Under the pieces are notes generated by a model that worked only from the letters and a program-made list of their open reading frames with translations, did no database searches and had not been told where the DNA came from. Position numbers and translations under genes: made by a program. From JAXMAR01 sp046350295 (GTDB lineage Bacteria; Planctomycetota; Planctomycetia; Gemmatales; Gemmataceae), in NCBI GenBank assembly GCA_046350295.1, contig JAXMAR010000026.1:1-64000 (forward strand): DNA of 64,000 nt, in the 5' to 3' direction. Of this stretch, positions 39,162-47,109 are shown one piece after another (position 1 is the first letter of the stretch; each line of letters opens with the position of its first letter).

Positions 39162-39845
39162 CTAGCGTTTACCGCCCAGTGCATCGTCCAGCTCGCCTTG
39201 ATAAGGAAAGGGAGGCCGGCCCTCGCCGTAGCGGCGATAGCGCTGGTAGCGCAGCTCGAACGTGCCCCAGCGGTCGAAGGTCTCGAAGCGGTCGTAACGC
39301 GAGTCGGCGAGAGGGTCGCGCTCCTTGGCCGAGAAGCTATAGGCGCCGGCGAAACGCATGAGGCTGAGCCAGGCGCGGTCCGGCGGCCAGACGCCGCGCA
39401 GGCTCGCTTCCGCTTCGGTTCCGGTTGGGAAATCGAGGAAGCTCTCCTGCCAGGGGAGGGTCTCGAGAGTGCAGAGGAAGAAGCCGGCCAAGCAATAGCC
39501 GGTGAGCAGGCCGACCGCGCCGCCGCCGAACTGCTGCGCCTTGGCGGGGAAGTCGATGAAGCGGTTGGCGAAGTTGTTGGCGAGGATGCGGAGCAGAATG
39601 AGCGCCACGATGAAGACGGCCGCCAGGCAGAGGAAGTCTTCATAGCCGAGCAAGTCGGTCCCCTTGAAGACCCCCTCGAGCGCATCGGACATCGGCTCGA
39701 AGAAGTTGAACGCGAGCAGCCCGGCGAGGAAGACGTTCACCAGCATGCAGAATGACGTGAAGACGCCTTCGCGAAAACCCGCGTAGGCGGCGGAACCCAT
39801 GAAGATGAGGACGAGAGCGGTGAGCATTGCTGATAAGCGTCCCAT
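39162..39845 (-). CDS. CvpA-like membrane protein
   Basis: A 227-residue protein with four hydrophobic helices in the first 135 residues (LTALVLIFMGSAAYAGFREG, then SFCMLVNVFLAGLLAFNFFE, FLCLAAVFIVALILLRILAN and FGGGAVGLLTGYCLAGFFLC). The G-F-R-x-G turn after helix one and the G-G-x-x-G-L-x-x-G-x-x-x-A block in helix four are CvpA hallmarks. CvpA is needed for colicin V production and envelope integrity in proteobacteria. The C-terminal 90 residues are a soluble, Arg/Tyr-rich tail peculiar to this protein. Twelve bases separate it from the upstream TPR gene. Confidence 0.75.
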   Translation of the reverse strand: MGRLSAMLTALVLIFMGSAAYAGFREGVFTSFCMLVNVFLAGLLAFNFFEPMSDALEGVFKGTDLLGYEDFLCLAAVFIVALILLRILANNFANRFIDFPAKAQQFGGGAVGLLTGYCLAGFFLCTLETLPWQESFLDFPTGTEAEASLRGVWPPDRAWLSLMRFAGAYSFSAKERDPLADSRYDRFETFDRWGTFELRYQRYRRYGEGRPPFPYQGELDDALGGKR

Positions 39846-39857
39846 TTCCGTTACTGG

Positions 39858-40868
39858 TCACCGCGCCGCCACCGCGCCGTCCCCCGCCTTCAAGAATCGA
39901 TCCACGACCGCCGGATCCGCCAGCAGCGGCCTCGCCCGCAGCAACAGCTTCCGCGCCTCGTCGCGCCGGCCGTCGAACCATTCGAGGTATCCCTGGAGAA
40001 AGAGAAAGACCCCTTCGCCCGGGCGCTCCAGCGCTATGTCGTCCAGGGTCTTTCGCTCACGCAGGTATTCGGCGTCCATGTCCTTGTAAAGTTCGAGGCG
40101 CGGCCGGAAATCACGGTCCGGGAAAGCGGGGTCCTTCTTAAGTCCGTCTCCGATGGCGACGAACGCGTCGCGGAACTTCCCTTGGGCCATGTAGGCCTGG
40201 GCCAGCAGGAAGTAGGGACGTCCGGCGCCGGGCGCCGCCAGCGCGGCCTGCCGGAAATAGAGCGCCGCCAGGCCGAACTCTGCTTCCTTAAACGCCTTGA
40301 CGCCTTCGTCGAGCGGGTCGCTCTCCTCGACGCGCGGCAGCTTCTTTTCGGGAACCATCGGCGGCGCCACAGGCGGTTTGTCGATTTTCGGTTTCGGGGC
40401 GGGCTCCCTTCGTTCGGGGATGCGCTCCCGCGGCGCCCCCTTCGGCCTTCCCTCCAACGCGTGCAACGGCGACGGCGCCCGGTCGAGATCGACGCCCGAC
40501 AGGTCCGCCTCGGGGGCAAATAGTGGGGGGCGCGGAGCGATGGTTACCGCCGGCACGACGATCTGCACGCTCTGCCGGATGTCGCTGTAGCCGTAGGTGG
40601 GGATGGGATAGACAGGAATGACGGGACCCGGCGCGAAGATCGGTCCGACGCCCGGCCCGAAGCCGGGCGCGGGAACCACGCCGACGCTGTAGCCCCCCGT
40701 GCTGAAGAAGCCACCCACCGCCAGGTGACGGCTGCGGTAACGAAAGCCGATGCCGTCGGGAACGAGAACCGGGATGCCGGGAACGGGTGGGCCGATGAAC
40801 TGAGCACGCGCCTCGGCCGCTGCCCAGATCAGACCGAGCAGAGCAATCCCGAATCGGCGGCCTGCCAT
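39858..40868 (-). CDS. Secreted TPR protein with Gly/Pro-rich N-terminus
   Basis: A 336-residue protein with a signal peptide (MAGRRFGIALLGLIWAAAEARA). Residues 24-110 are rich in Gly, Pro and Tyr (IGPPVPGIPVLVPDGIGFRY), a stretch likely disordered or surface-exposed. A Pro/Lys linker precedes two or three TPR-like helix pairs (AFKEAEFGLAALYFRQAALA, PYFLLAQAYMAQGKFRDAFV). It is translated immediately upstream of the CvpA-like gene, so the two likely work at the same membrane. Function is unknown. Confidence 0.7.
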   Translation of the reverse strand: MAGRRFGIALLGLIWAAAEARAQFIGPPVPGIPVLVPDGIGFRYRSRHLAVGGFFSTGGYSVGVVPAPGFGPGVGPIFAPGPVIPVYPIPTYGYSDIRQSVQIVVPAVTIAPRPPLFAPEADLSGVDLDRAPSPLHALEGRPKGAPRERIPERREPAPKPKIDKPPVAPPMVPEKKLPRVEESDPLDEGVKAFKEAEFGLAALYFRQAALAAPGAGRPYFLLAQAYMAQGKFRDAFVAIGDGLKKDPAFPDRDFRPRLELYKDMDAEYLRERKTLDDIALERPGEGVFLFLQGYLEWFDGRRDEARKLLLRARPLLADPAVVDRFLKAGDGAVAAR

Positions 40869-40973
40869 GCGTCACCCCTTTTTCCGGACGCCACTCTTCC
40901 TTTCATGGATTATGGTTACGCCCGGCCCGGTACGCAAGCGGGAAAAGGGAATGGCGCAAGGACGCGGCGCAAG

Positions 40974-41002
40974 AAAAAGGGGCGCGGCTGCGGCCGCGCC
41001 CC
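40974..41002 (-). terminator. Rho-independent terminator on the minus strand
   Basis: GGGGCGCGGC / GCCGCGCCCC, a 10-bp perfect stem with a 4-base loop, followed on the minus strand by TTTTTCTT. It lies 18 bases behind the stop of the gene at 41021-41644. Confidence 0.85.
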
Positions 41003-41020
41003 ATGCCAACGCTCCAAACG

Positions 41021-41644
41021 TTAGTAGCTTTCCAGCGGCACGGTTCCCAGGGGCGCCGTTTGCCGCCGCATGTTCTCGTGATTGCGCTCGCGGACGTCGT
41101 TCGAGGTCGCCGGCTCGTCCGCCTCTTCCGAGCCGTCGCGCTCCCGCGACCGCTGCTCCAGCGCGGTGAGCCGCTCCATGGCCTGACGGCCGTAGCGCGT
41201 CTCGGGGCTGAGCAGGTGCGTTTCCTGGTAGCAGGTGCGTGCCTTGCTGAAGAGGCCGCGCTGCTCGTAAGCGATGCCAAGGCCGAGGATACGTTGCGCC
41301 TGGCGATACCGGTCGAGCTGTACTTCGCGGTTGGACGGGCTGCGCGCCGTCTCGACGCTTGCCGCCGGCTGCGGTGTGACCGCGTCCTGCGCCGCCTTCG
41401 TGACAAGATGAGGCAGCAGCGCGTCCAGCCAGGTCAGATCGGGGACGGCGGGGGCGTCGCCGACAGCCTGCGCCACCTCCACCACCACGGCGGGAACCGC
41501 ACCCTCCTCGATTACCCGCCCTTCGGGGCAGTTCACCTGTGGATTCTGGGGCAAATCGGGGGGGCGGGCTTCGCTGCGCGGTTGCTGTCCGCCAATCCAT
41601 CCCAGCGCCAGCGCGAGACACGCGGCGCGGATTCGCTTGCTCAT
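41021..41644 (-). CDS. Secreted protein with single TPR-like helix pair
   Basis: About 207 residues from the ATG at 41644, which opens a signal peptide (MSKRIRAACLALALGWIGGQ). The central part has a helix pair ILGLGIAYEQRGLFSKARTC followed by YQETHLLSPETRYGRQAMER, reminiscent of one TPR. The rest is polar and low in complexity. No enzyme motif is seen. An intrinsic terminator follows directly. The neighbouring upstream gene ends 59 bases away on the same strand. Confidence 0.65.
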   Translation of the reverse strand: MSKRIRAACLALALGWIGGQQPRSEARPPDLPQNPQVNCPEGRVIEEGAVPAVVVEVAQAVGDAPAVPDLTWLDALLPHLVTKAAQDAVTPQPAASVETARSPSNREVQLDRYRQAQRILGLGIAYEQRGLFSKARTCYQETHLLSPETRYGRQAMERLTALEQRSRERDGSEEADEPATSNDVRERNHENMRRQTAPLGTVPLESY

Positions 41645-41703
41645 GGAACGACTCCTTTCGTTCGCGGGGCCCGAATCAGAAGCCACGGGTCGGCGCCTGA
41701 TCC

Positions 41704-42357
41704 CTACCCGACCGTCTTCCTGCCAAAACAAAAATGCCGTGCCACCGCGGAGGGCACGTTCAGGACGACGACTTCCTCCGCCACCTGGTAGCGCGCGATC
41801 TTGTCCTTCAGATACGCGTCGATGCGCGTCAAACGCTCCTTCTCGGCCCCGCGGATGAAGGCCATCTTGGTCGCCCGCATCCACAGGTACTCGAAATACG
41901 ACAGCGTGCCGAGCGGCTTGAGCAGCCGCTCATAGCTCTGAAAGATCTCGTCCACCAGCGGCACCGGAAAGTTGTTGAGCGGCAGCCCCGAGATCATGAA
42001 GTCGTATACGCCTCGGCCCGGAACCTCCTGCAGCGGCGAATGGAGGACGCGGCTCTGGCGCCGCTTGGTCCGGAATTCCGCCTCTTCACGAAAGCGCCGC
42101 TCGATGATCTCCACAAAGGCGCCGTTGATCTCCACGATGTCCAGCTCGTCCCCCGGCCGGAGCCAGCGGACGATTTCCTGTGTTACCGCTCCCGTGCCCG
42201 GCCCGACTTCCAGGATGCGCCGCGGCGGCGCCGCCCGCCGCATCGGCCGCGTCAACGCCCGCGCCAGGCCCCGGCTGCTCGGCCAGATCGAGCCGGTGGT
42301 GAAGTATTGATGTCGAAACTGGGTGTAAAACTCCAGGCACTGCTTCCAGTAACTCAT
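41704..42357 (-). CDS. SAM-dependent methyltransferase, PmtA/KsgA-like
   Basis: A 217-residue protein from the ATG at 42357. Motif I is ILEVGPGTGAVTQEIVRWL, with an acidic strand LDIVEINGAFVEIIERRF next and SGLPLNNFPVPLVDEIF as the motif IV region (N/D-x-P-L-N-N-F-P). The G-P-G-T-G and L-P-L-N-N-F-P signatures occur in phosphatidylethanolamine N-methyltransferases of the PmtA type and in their KsgA-like relatives. The opening YWKQCLEFYTQFRHQYFTTG is shared by this subgroup. Likely substrate is a phospholipid head group, but this is inference. Confidence 0.75.
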   Translation of the reverse strand: MSYWKQCLEFYTQFRHQYFTTGSIWPSSRGLARALTRPMRRAAPPRRILEVGPGTGAVTQEIVRWLRPGDELDIVEINGAFVEIIERRFREEAEFRTKRRQSRVLHSPLQEVPGRGVYDFMISGLPLNNFPVPLVDEIFQSYERLLKPLGTLSYFEYLWMRATKMAFIRGAEKERLTRIDAYLKDKIARYQVAEEVVVLNVPSAVARHFCFGRKTVG

Positions 42358-42707
42358 GGCTGCATGGCTCCAGGCTGCGAGATAGGGACCATAGCAACTC
42401 CACCGAAAAGGACAACCGCAATCAGATGACACGGGCTACCCGCGAACTCAGAGAAAGGGCGCGGCTCCCGCCGAGCCGCGCGTTGGCGCCTCGCCAGGTC
42501 TCCACCTTGTCCCCTTTGCCTTGTCGGAAAAGGCAGCCGGCTCGGGTCGTTCCGGGAATTCCTATTCTTCCTCGCCTGCCTTTCCTGCTCAATCTGCGAA
42601 GGTCAGGGGGCCGATAAGGATGGTGAGCGCGCCCCGGGCCGTCCATGACCGGCTGGGCTCAGCGTCCTGTTCCTGACCGGCGCACGCCCGCTTCCTGAGT
42701 GAGAACC
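42358..42707. other. Intergenic stretch between divergent genes
   Basis: About 350 bases separating the methyltransferase and the FHA gene. It contains one GC-rich hairpin (GCGCGGCTC / GAGCCGCGC, 42459-42481) and no supported gene. Both promoters must lie here, but neither is clear. Confidence 0.5.
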
Positions 42708-45044
42708 ATGGCTTCCAGCCTGCAACCTCCGGCGACAGAGACCCGCGGTGAACTGGTCGTCCAGAACGGCCGCCATGCCGGCGCGAAGCGGCCCCTCACC
42801 GGGCCCGTCACGCTCATCGGCCGCGCGGCGGGCTGCGACATTCGCCTCCAGGTCGAAGGGGTGAGCCCGCGGCACTGTCTTCTGGCCCAGACGGTCGAGG
42901 GGTTGTTGCTGCGCGATCTGGGAAGTGACGCGGGCACGCTGGTCAACGATGAGCGCGTCCAGGCCGCCGTGCTGTCGGAGGGGGACGTGCTCACGGTCGG
43001 GCTGCTTTGCTTCCGCGTCCAGGGCGTCGCGCCCGTGGTGGGCCCTGAGACCGACGCCGGGGAGCAATCCAGCCGAAACGCCTGGCGGGCCCAGACCGCC
43101 GCCGTCGCCGCGCATCAGTACTTTCTGGAGGAGCAAGAGGATCGCCTCGAGCAGCGCCGTTCGGACCTGGAGCAGCACGAGGCGCAGCTCGCCGACCACC
43201 TCGAGGAGAAGCGGCGTCGGCTGGCGGCCCTGACCGAGGAAGTGCAGGGAGAGCGCGAGGTTCTCGCCAAGGACCGCGCCGCCTACGAGGCCTACATCGG
43301 CAAGATCAGCGGCGACCTGACGCAGGCGCAGCGCGATCTCATGGAGGGGCAGCAGGCCGTTGACCGCGAGCGACTGCATCTTTCCGAGCTGAAACGCCGC
43401 CTCCGCCGGCGCTGGCATCGTTTCTGGTTGACCGAGCGCGCCAAGGTCCGCGCGCAACAGGCTGACATCGCCGAGCAGAACCGTCGCCTGGCCGAAGCGA
43501 TCGACGAGTTGCGCGATGGTGAAGAGCGGCTGCGCGGGGCCCGCCTTCGCTTCAACGCCCTATACGAGCAGAGCCGCGGCCGGCTCCGCGAAGCCTGGCG
43601 CAAACTGCGTCTCGAGCAGAATCGCTGGAAGCGCCGCCGCGGTCAGGAACGCGTCGCCCTCAAGGTCCGCACGCGCGACCTGGAGCAGGCCGAGCACTCG
43701 CTTGTGCAAGCGCAGCGGCTCTTTCTCCTCGAGCAGAAGGCCTGGGACGCCAAGAAGCAGGCTCTGGAGCGTGAGGTGGAGGGACTCGAACGACGCGTCA
43801 CCAATCGCCGTGAGAAGCTCCTCTCTGCCGAGGCTGAATTGGAGCTGGCGTCCCGGCGCAAGCTCGAGATCGCCACGGAGGCCGGGCAGGTCGGGGCGCC
43901 GCCGAACGAGAGCCCGCTCGCTCCGAATGACGTCGCGGCGCCCGAAGCTACGCTGGCCGCGCTTCCGGCCATCGCCGCCGTAGCGGAATTCCAACCTCCG
44001 GCCGCGCAGGTGGAGGGTCCGCCGGCGCCGCAGCCCACAACCACCGCGAAGGAGTGGGGCGCTCGCCTCGCTCATCTGCAACAAGTGTCGCGCCATCTCA
44101 ACGATCAACGCCTGGAGCTGGTCGACCAGTGGCGCACCTTGACCCTTCTCTTCCGCGCCTGGCAGAAGGAAAAAGAGCAGGCGGCCGGCGAGCTGGACGC
44201 GCTGGCCAACCGCCTCCTCGAACAGGGCCAGGCCCTCGCCGAGCGCGAGCGCGAGCAGCGCCAGGCGGATGACACGCTCCGGCGCCGCCAGGAAGACGTC
44301 GCCCAGCTCCGCCATCAGATGATCGCCTGGCGCAGCCGCCTCAGGGTCAAGGAGCAGACCTGGGAGAACGAGCGGGCCAAGGTCCTGCTCGAAACGCGCC
44401 ACCGCGAGACGCTGGCCGAGGAGCAGCATCGCGTCCTCGTTGACCTGCGGCAGCGCTGGGAAAAACGCTGCGGGGAGGAGCTCGAGCAGTTGCGCGGCGG
44501 CCGGGCCGAGATCGAGCGGACACGCGCGGCGGTCGAGCAGACACGCGCGGAACTTTCCCACCGCGCTTCCTCTCTGGACGAGGAGAAACGCATCCTCACG
44601 GAAAAGGCCCTGTCGCTCGAGCAGTTTCGCCAGGAGCTGCTGCGCAAAAGCGACCCGGCCAGCGCCGAACGGAAGCTGGAGCGTTATCGCCGCCGCTGGC
44701 TGACGCAGAACACCCTGGCCCTGCGCAATCTGGCCCAGCAGCGCGAAGCGCTGCAGAAGGAGCTCGCCGATCTCGACCGCAAGTCGGCAGACCTGGCGCG
44801 ACGGGCCGAGGTCTTGAGCGGGGCCGAAGCCGACCTGAGCCGCAAACAAGCCGCCTGGGAACAGCACCAGGCCCTGGCGCAGACGCGTCAGATTCGGATG
44901 GAGGAGGAAATGAAGCACGCCCAGCGGCAGCGGCGCCTGGCCGAGGAACAGTACCTGAAGATGCGCGACGAGGTGGAACGGATCGCCCGGGCCATCTACT
45001 CCGAACCCGATCCGCCCACGGCGCTGGCCGACGTCGCCGCCTGA
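42708..45044 (+). CDS. FHA-domain protein with long coiled coil
   Basis: A 778-residue protein (alternative GTG at 42699). Residues 15-105 form an FHA phosphopeptide-binding domain: VTLIGRAAGCDIRLQVEGVS, PRHCLLAQTVEGLLLRDLGS and AGTLVNDERVQ, with the G-R-x-x-x-C-D-I and S-x-x-H-C residues that contact phosphothreonine. From residue 130 on, nearly all is heptad-rich, Glu/Arg/Gln/Leu-dominated coiled coil in two blocks split by an Ala/Pro linker near 410-450. Such proteins could couple Ser/Thr kinase signalling to a structural scaffold. No membrane helix is visible. Confidence 0.85.
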   Translation: MASSLQPPATETRGELVVQNGRHAGAKRPLTGPVTLIGRAAGCDIRLQVEGVSPRHCLLAQTVEGLLLRDLGSDAGTLVNDERVQAAVLSEGDVLTVGLLCFRVQGVAPVVGPETDAGEQSSRNAWRAQTAAVAAHQYFLEEQEDRLEQRRSDLEQHEAQLADHLEEKRRRLAALTEEVQGEREVLAKDRAAYEAYIGKISGDLTQAQRDLMEGQQAVDRERLHLSELKRRLRRRWHRFWLTERAKVRAQQADIAEQNRRLAEAIDELRDGEERLRGARLRFNALYEQSRGRLREAWRKLRLEQNRWKRRRGQERVALKVRTRDLEQAEHSLVQAQRLFLLEQKAWDAKKQALEREVEGLERRVTNRREKLLSAEAELELASRRKLEIATEAGQVGAPPNESPLAPNDVAAPEATLAALPAIAAVAEFQPPAAQVEGPPAPQPTTTAKEWGARLAHLQQVSRHLNDQRLELVDQWRTLTLLFRAWQKEKEQAAGELDALANRLLEQGQALAEREREQRQADDTLRRRQEDVAQLRHQMIAWRSRLRVKEQTWENERAKVLLETRHRETLAEEQHRVLVDLRQRWEKRCGEELEQLRGGRAEIERTRAAVEQTRAELSHRASSLDEEKRILTEKALSLEQFRQELLRKSDPASAERKLERYRRRWLTQNTLALRNLAQQREALQKELADLDRKSADLARRAEVLSGAEADLSRKQAAWEQHQALAQTRQIRMEEEMKHAQRQRRLAEEQYLKMRDEVERIARAIYSEPDPPTALADVAA

Positions 45045-45060
45045 GCAGCACGATCTGACG

Positions 45061-46014
45061 CTAAGGCTTCGCCGCGCTGCAGCCCAGTACCGCGTCCATC
45101 GGGTCCAGGCCGGCCGCGACACGGCCCCCCTTGTTGAGGAAGATGTCGTCACCGCCAACACCGACGTTGCGCGAGGTGACGAAGCGGACATGGCCGTCCT
45201 GGAAGAGGACGTTTTGCCCCACGCCGCCGTGGTTGGCGCTGTTGGCCGAGCCGTCGCAGGGAGGGGCGTCAGCCATGAGGGGCATGAGGCTGCGGAAGCC
45301 GGCCGCCACCTTGTCGGGGGCGTGGTAGGCGTTGTCGCCGTTGACGTGGCCCAGATGGTAGGCGTAGGTCGGATTGAGCGTTGGCGCGCAGTTCGCGAAG
45401 GCGACCGGCGCCATGCCGCGTAGCTCGTCGAGCGACGCCAGGGACGCGTTCGGCTCCTTCACCCCCGGGCACAGCAGCGGCTTTTTCTCCGCGAGGCTGC
45501 GGGCTTCGCGCAGGATCGGCAGCGCCATGCCGGCGACGTCGCGCGGCTTCTCTTCCGCCACGTGCGGATAGCGACCGTGCCGGAAATGGTAGTCCTCCAG
45601 CGCCGTGTACAAGAGGCGCAGGTTCTCCTGGCATTGCACGGTCTGTTGCCGCGCCCGCTGCGAATGGACCAGCAAGGGCGCCGCGATGCCGAGGGCGGCG
45701 ATGACGAGGCAAGCGGCGATCAGCACGTCGGCGCGGCGCCACCACGGACGCGCCAGAAGGCCCGCTTCCCGCTTCGGCGGCGGCGCCTGGGGCAACGGCC
45801 GGCACATGTGCTCGGCGACGAGGGCGATGGTGTTGGGAATCAGGCTGGGCGGAGGAACAACGCCGTCCCGGTCGGCCTCGAGCGGGGCGAGCGCCTGGCG
45901 CAAGATATCGAGGCGTTTTTGCAGCGTCGGGTCATGCCCGAGGCGATCCTCGACCTTCTGCCGCGTGGGATCGTCCAGGCCGTTCAACAGGTATTCGACG
46001 AGCAGGTTTTCCAT
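45061..46014 (-). CDS. Anti-sigma-like membrane protein with DUF1559-type C-terminus
   Basis: About 317 residues from the ATG at 46014. The N-terminal 75 residues (ENLLVEYLLNGLDDPTRQKV) have the helical layout of an anti-sigma domain. One transmembrane helix follows (VLIAACLVIAALGIAAPLLV), then a periplasmic domain with pseudopilin-like features: ARQQTVQCQENLRLLYTALE after the helix, and NHGGVGQNVLFQDGHVRFVT near the end, the N-H-x-x-G-x-N-V-L-F-x-D-G-H motif of DUF1559. It starts 14 bases after the ECF sigma gene. An ECF/anti-sigma pair in which the sensor is DUF1559-like is the likely reading. Confidence 0.75.
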   Translation of the reverse strand: MENLLVEYLLNGLDDPTRQKVEDRLGHDPTLQKRLDILRQALAPLEADRDGVVPPPSLIPNTIALVAEHMCRPLPQAPPPKREAGLLARPWWRRADVLIAACLVIAALGIAAPLLVHSQRARQQTVQCQENLRLLYTALEDYHFRHGRYPHVAEEKPRDVAGMALPILREARSLAEKKPLLCPGVKEPNASLASLDELRGMAPVAFANCAPTLNPTYAYHLGHVNGDNAYHAPDKVAAGFRSLMPLMADAPPCDGSANSANHGGVGQNVLFQDGHVRFVTSRNVGVGGDDIFLNKGGRVAAGLDPMDAVLGCSAAKP

Positions 46015-46028
46015 GGCTTGTTGGCTTT

Positions 46029-46646
46029 TCACAGCCCGTGGAGGGCCTCCGAGCCGGACCAGGCTTCTTGAAGCCGGCACAGCGCGGTGTGCATGCGTGA
46101 CTTCACGGTTCCCACTGGGATGGCCAGGATGTCCGCGATCTCCTGGTATTTCAGCCCCTGGTAATACGCCAGAATGATGACCTGGCGGAGGAATTCGGGC
46201 AAGCGCTCGACGCCGGCGCGAACCAGCTGCCGCCGCTCCTCTCCCTGGATCTGCTCGAGCGGTCCCGCCCCGCGCTGCTCGAACACGCTCAGCAGCCGGC
46301 CCAGTTCGTCTCCGCGCGCTTCCTCGCTCTCCTGGTCAAGGCTGAGCATCGACTGCCGCCCGGCCCGGCGCAGCGCGTCGATGGCCTGATTGGTGGCGAT
46401 GGCGTAGAGCCACGGCTTCACGGGGCGCCCCTTCTCGTACTGGCGAATCTTCGTGAAGACCTGGAGGAAGGTGTTCTGGAACACGTCCTCCGCCAGGGCG
46501 CCGTCCCCCAGGTAGCGGCGCAGGTAACCGTAGAGCTCTCCTTCGTAACGGCGCACCAGCGCCCCGAAGGCCTCCTGTTCCCCGTTCTGGAAACAGGCCA
46601 GCAGCTCTTCATCCGAGCAACGGGTCAGGTCATCGGGAAGTGCCAC
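46029..46646 (-). CDS. ECF RNA polymerase sigma factor
   Basis: A 205-residue protein starting with GTG at 46646. Region 2 is FGALVRRYEGELYGYLRRYL followed by DVFQNTFLQVFTKIRQYEKG and PVKPWLYAIATNQAIDALRR; region 4 is FLRQVIILAYYQGLKYQEIA and DILAIPVGTVKSRMHTALCR. The linker between the two is longer than usual and acidic. The downstream anti-sigma-like gene completes the pair. A possible self-recognised promoter lies upstream (see separate entry). Confidence 0.93.
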   Translation of the reverse strand: MALPDDLTRCSDEELLACFQNGEQEAFGALVRRYEGELYGYLRRYLGDGALAEDVFQNTFLQVFTKIRQYEKGRPVKPWLYAIATNQAIDALRRAGRQSMLSLDQESEEARGDELGRLLSVFEQRGAGPLEQIQGEERRQLVRAGVERLPEFLRQVIILAYYQGLKYQEIADILAIPVGTVKSRMHTALCRLQEAWSGSEALHGL

Positions 46647-46661
46647 GAGTCCTCAGTGGAT

Positions 46662-46688
46662 ATTACGCCGCCGCACGCTTGCGGGTTC
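46662..46688 (-). promoter_or_regulatory. Possible ECF-type promoter upstream of the sigma gene
   Basis: On the minus strand, GAACCC (46688-46683) is followed after 15 bases by CGTAAT (46667-46662), similar in form to the GGAAC-N16-CGT pattern of many ECF sigma promoters. It would allow autoregulation. Weak evidence. Confidence 0.3.
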
Positions 46689-46850
46689 GACCAATCCCTC
46701 ACCGGTCATGGAACGGCGCCTGACGCCGCGGGCTTCGCCTCGGGGGCTGGGCGCTTGGGGCTTGGGCGACGAAACGGCCATGATCCTACCCGCAGGGGTT
46801 AGACCCGTGGTCGCTGCCAGCCCCTCCTTCGAGTCAGGCGCCGCCTCCTT

Positions 46851-47006
46851 TTACTTCTTCTTGCCGGGCTTCTTGCCTTCTTCTTCCTTCCCCTTGTTCT
46901 TCGCCTCTTTTTCCTGCTTGGGCTCTTCTTTCTTTTTGCCGAAAATCGCCTCGTAGCCCTCGGCGAACTTCTTGGTCTCGGCCAAACCGATGCGAACAAT
47001 GCTCAC
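46851..47006 (-). CDS. Small Lys/Glu-rich protein, 51 residues
   Basis: A short gene with GTG start at 47006 and an ideal ribosome site (CGGAGG, eight bases upstream). The protein opens SIVRIGLAETKKFAEGYEAI and ends in an almost pure Lys/Glu/Gly tail. The opening resembles small proteins seen repeatedly in planctomycetes. The highly charged tail suggests an unstructured, perhaps nucleic-acid-associated peptide. No function is known. It lies between the glycerate kinase and sigma genes on the same strand. Confidence 0.7.
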   Translation of the reverse strand: MSIVRIGLAETKKFAEGYEAIFGKKKEEPKQEKEAKNKGKEEEGKKPGKKK

Positions 47007-47109
47007 GGTCCAAACCTCCGAATCGTGCGGGCGGTCGAATCACGCCCCAGACGACGCGCACGACCGCACCTTGCCATAGTCTAAAGAATGAACGAACCGC
47101 GCGCATTCT

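Noticed and set aside
37005..39755. Plus-strand open frame of 916 codons
   Set aside because: It lies antisense to the S10 peptidase, DinB-like and CvpA-like genes, which show real motifs; a shadow of high GC.
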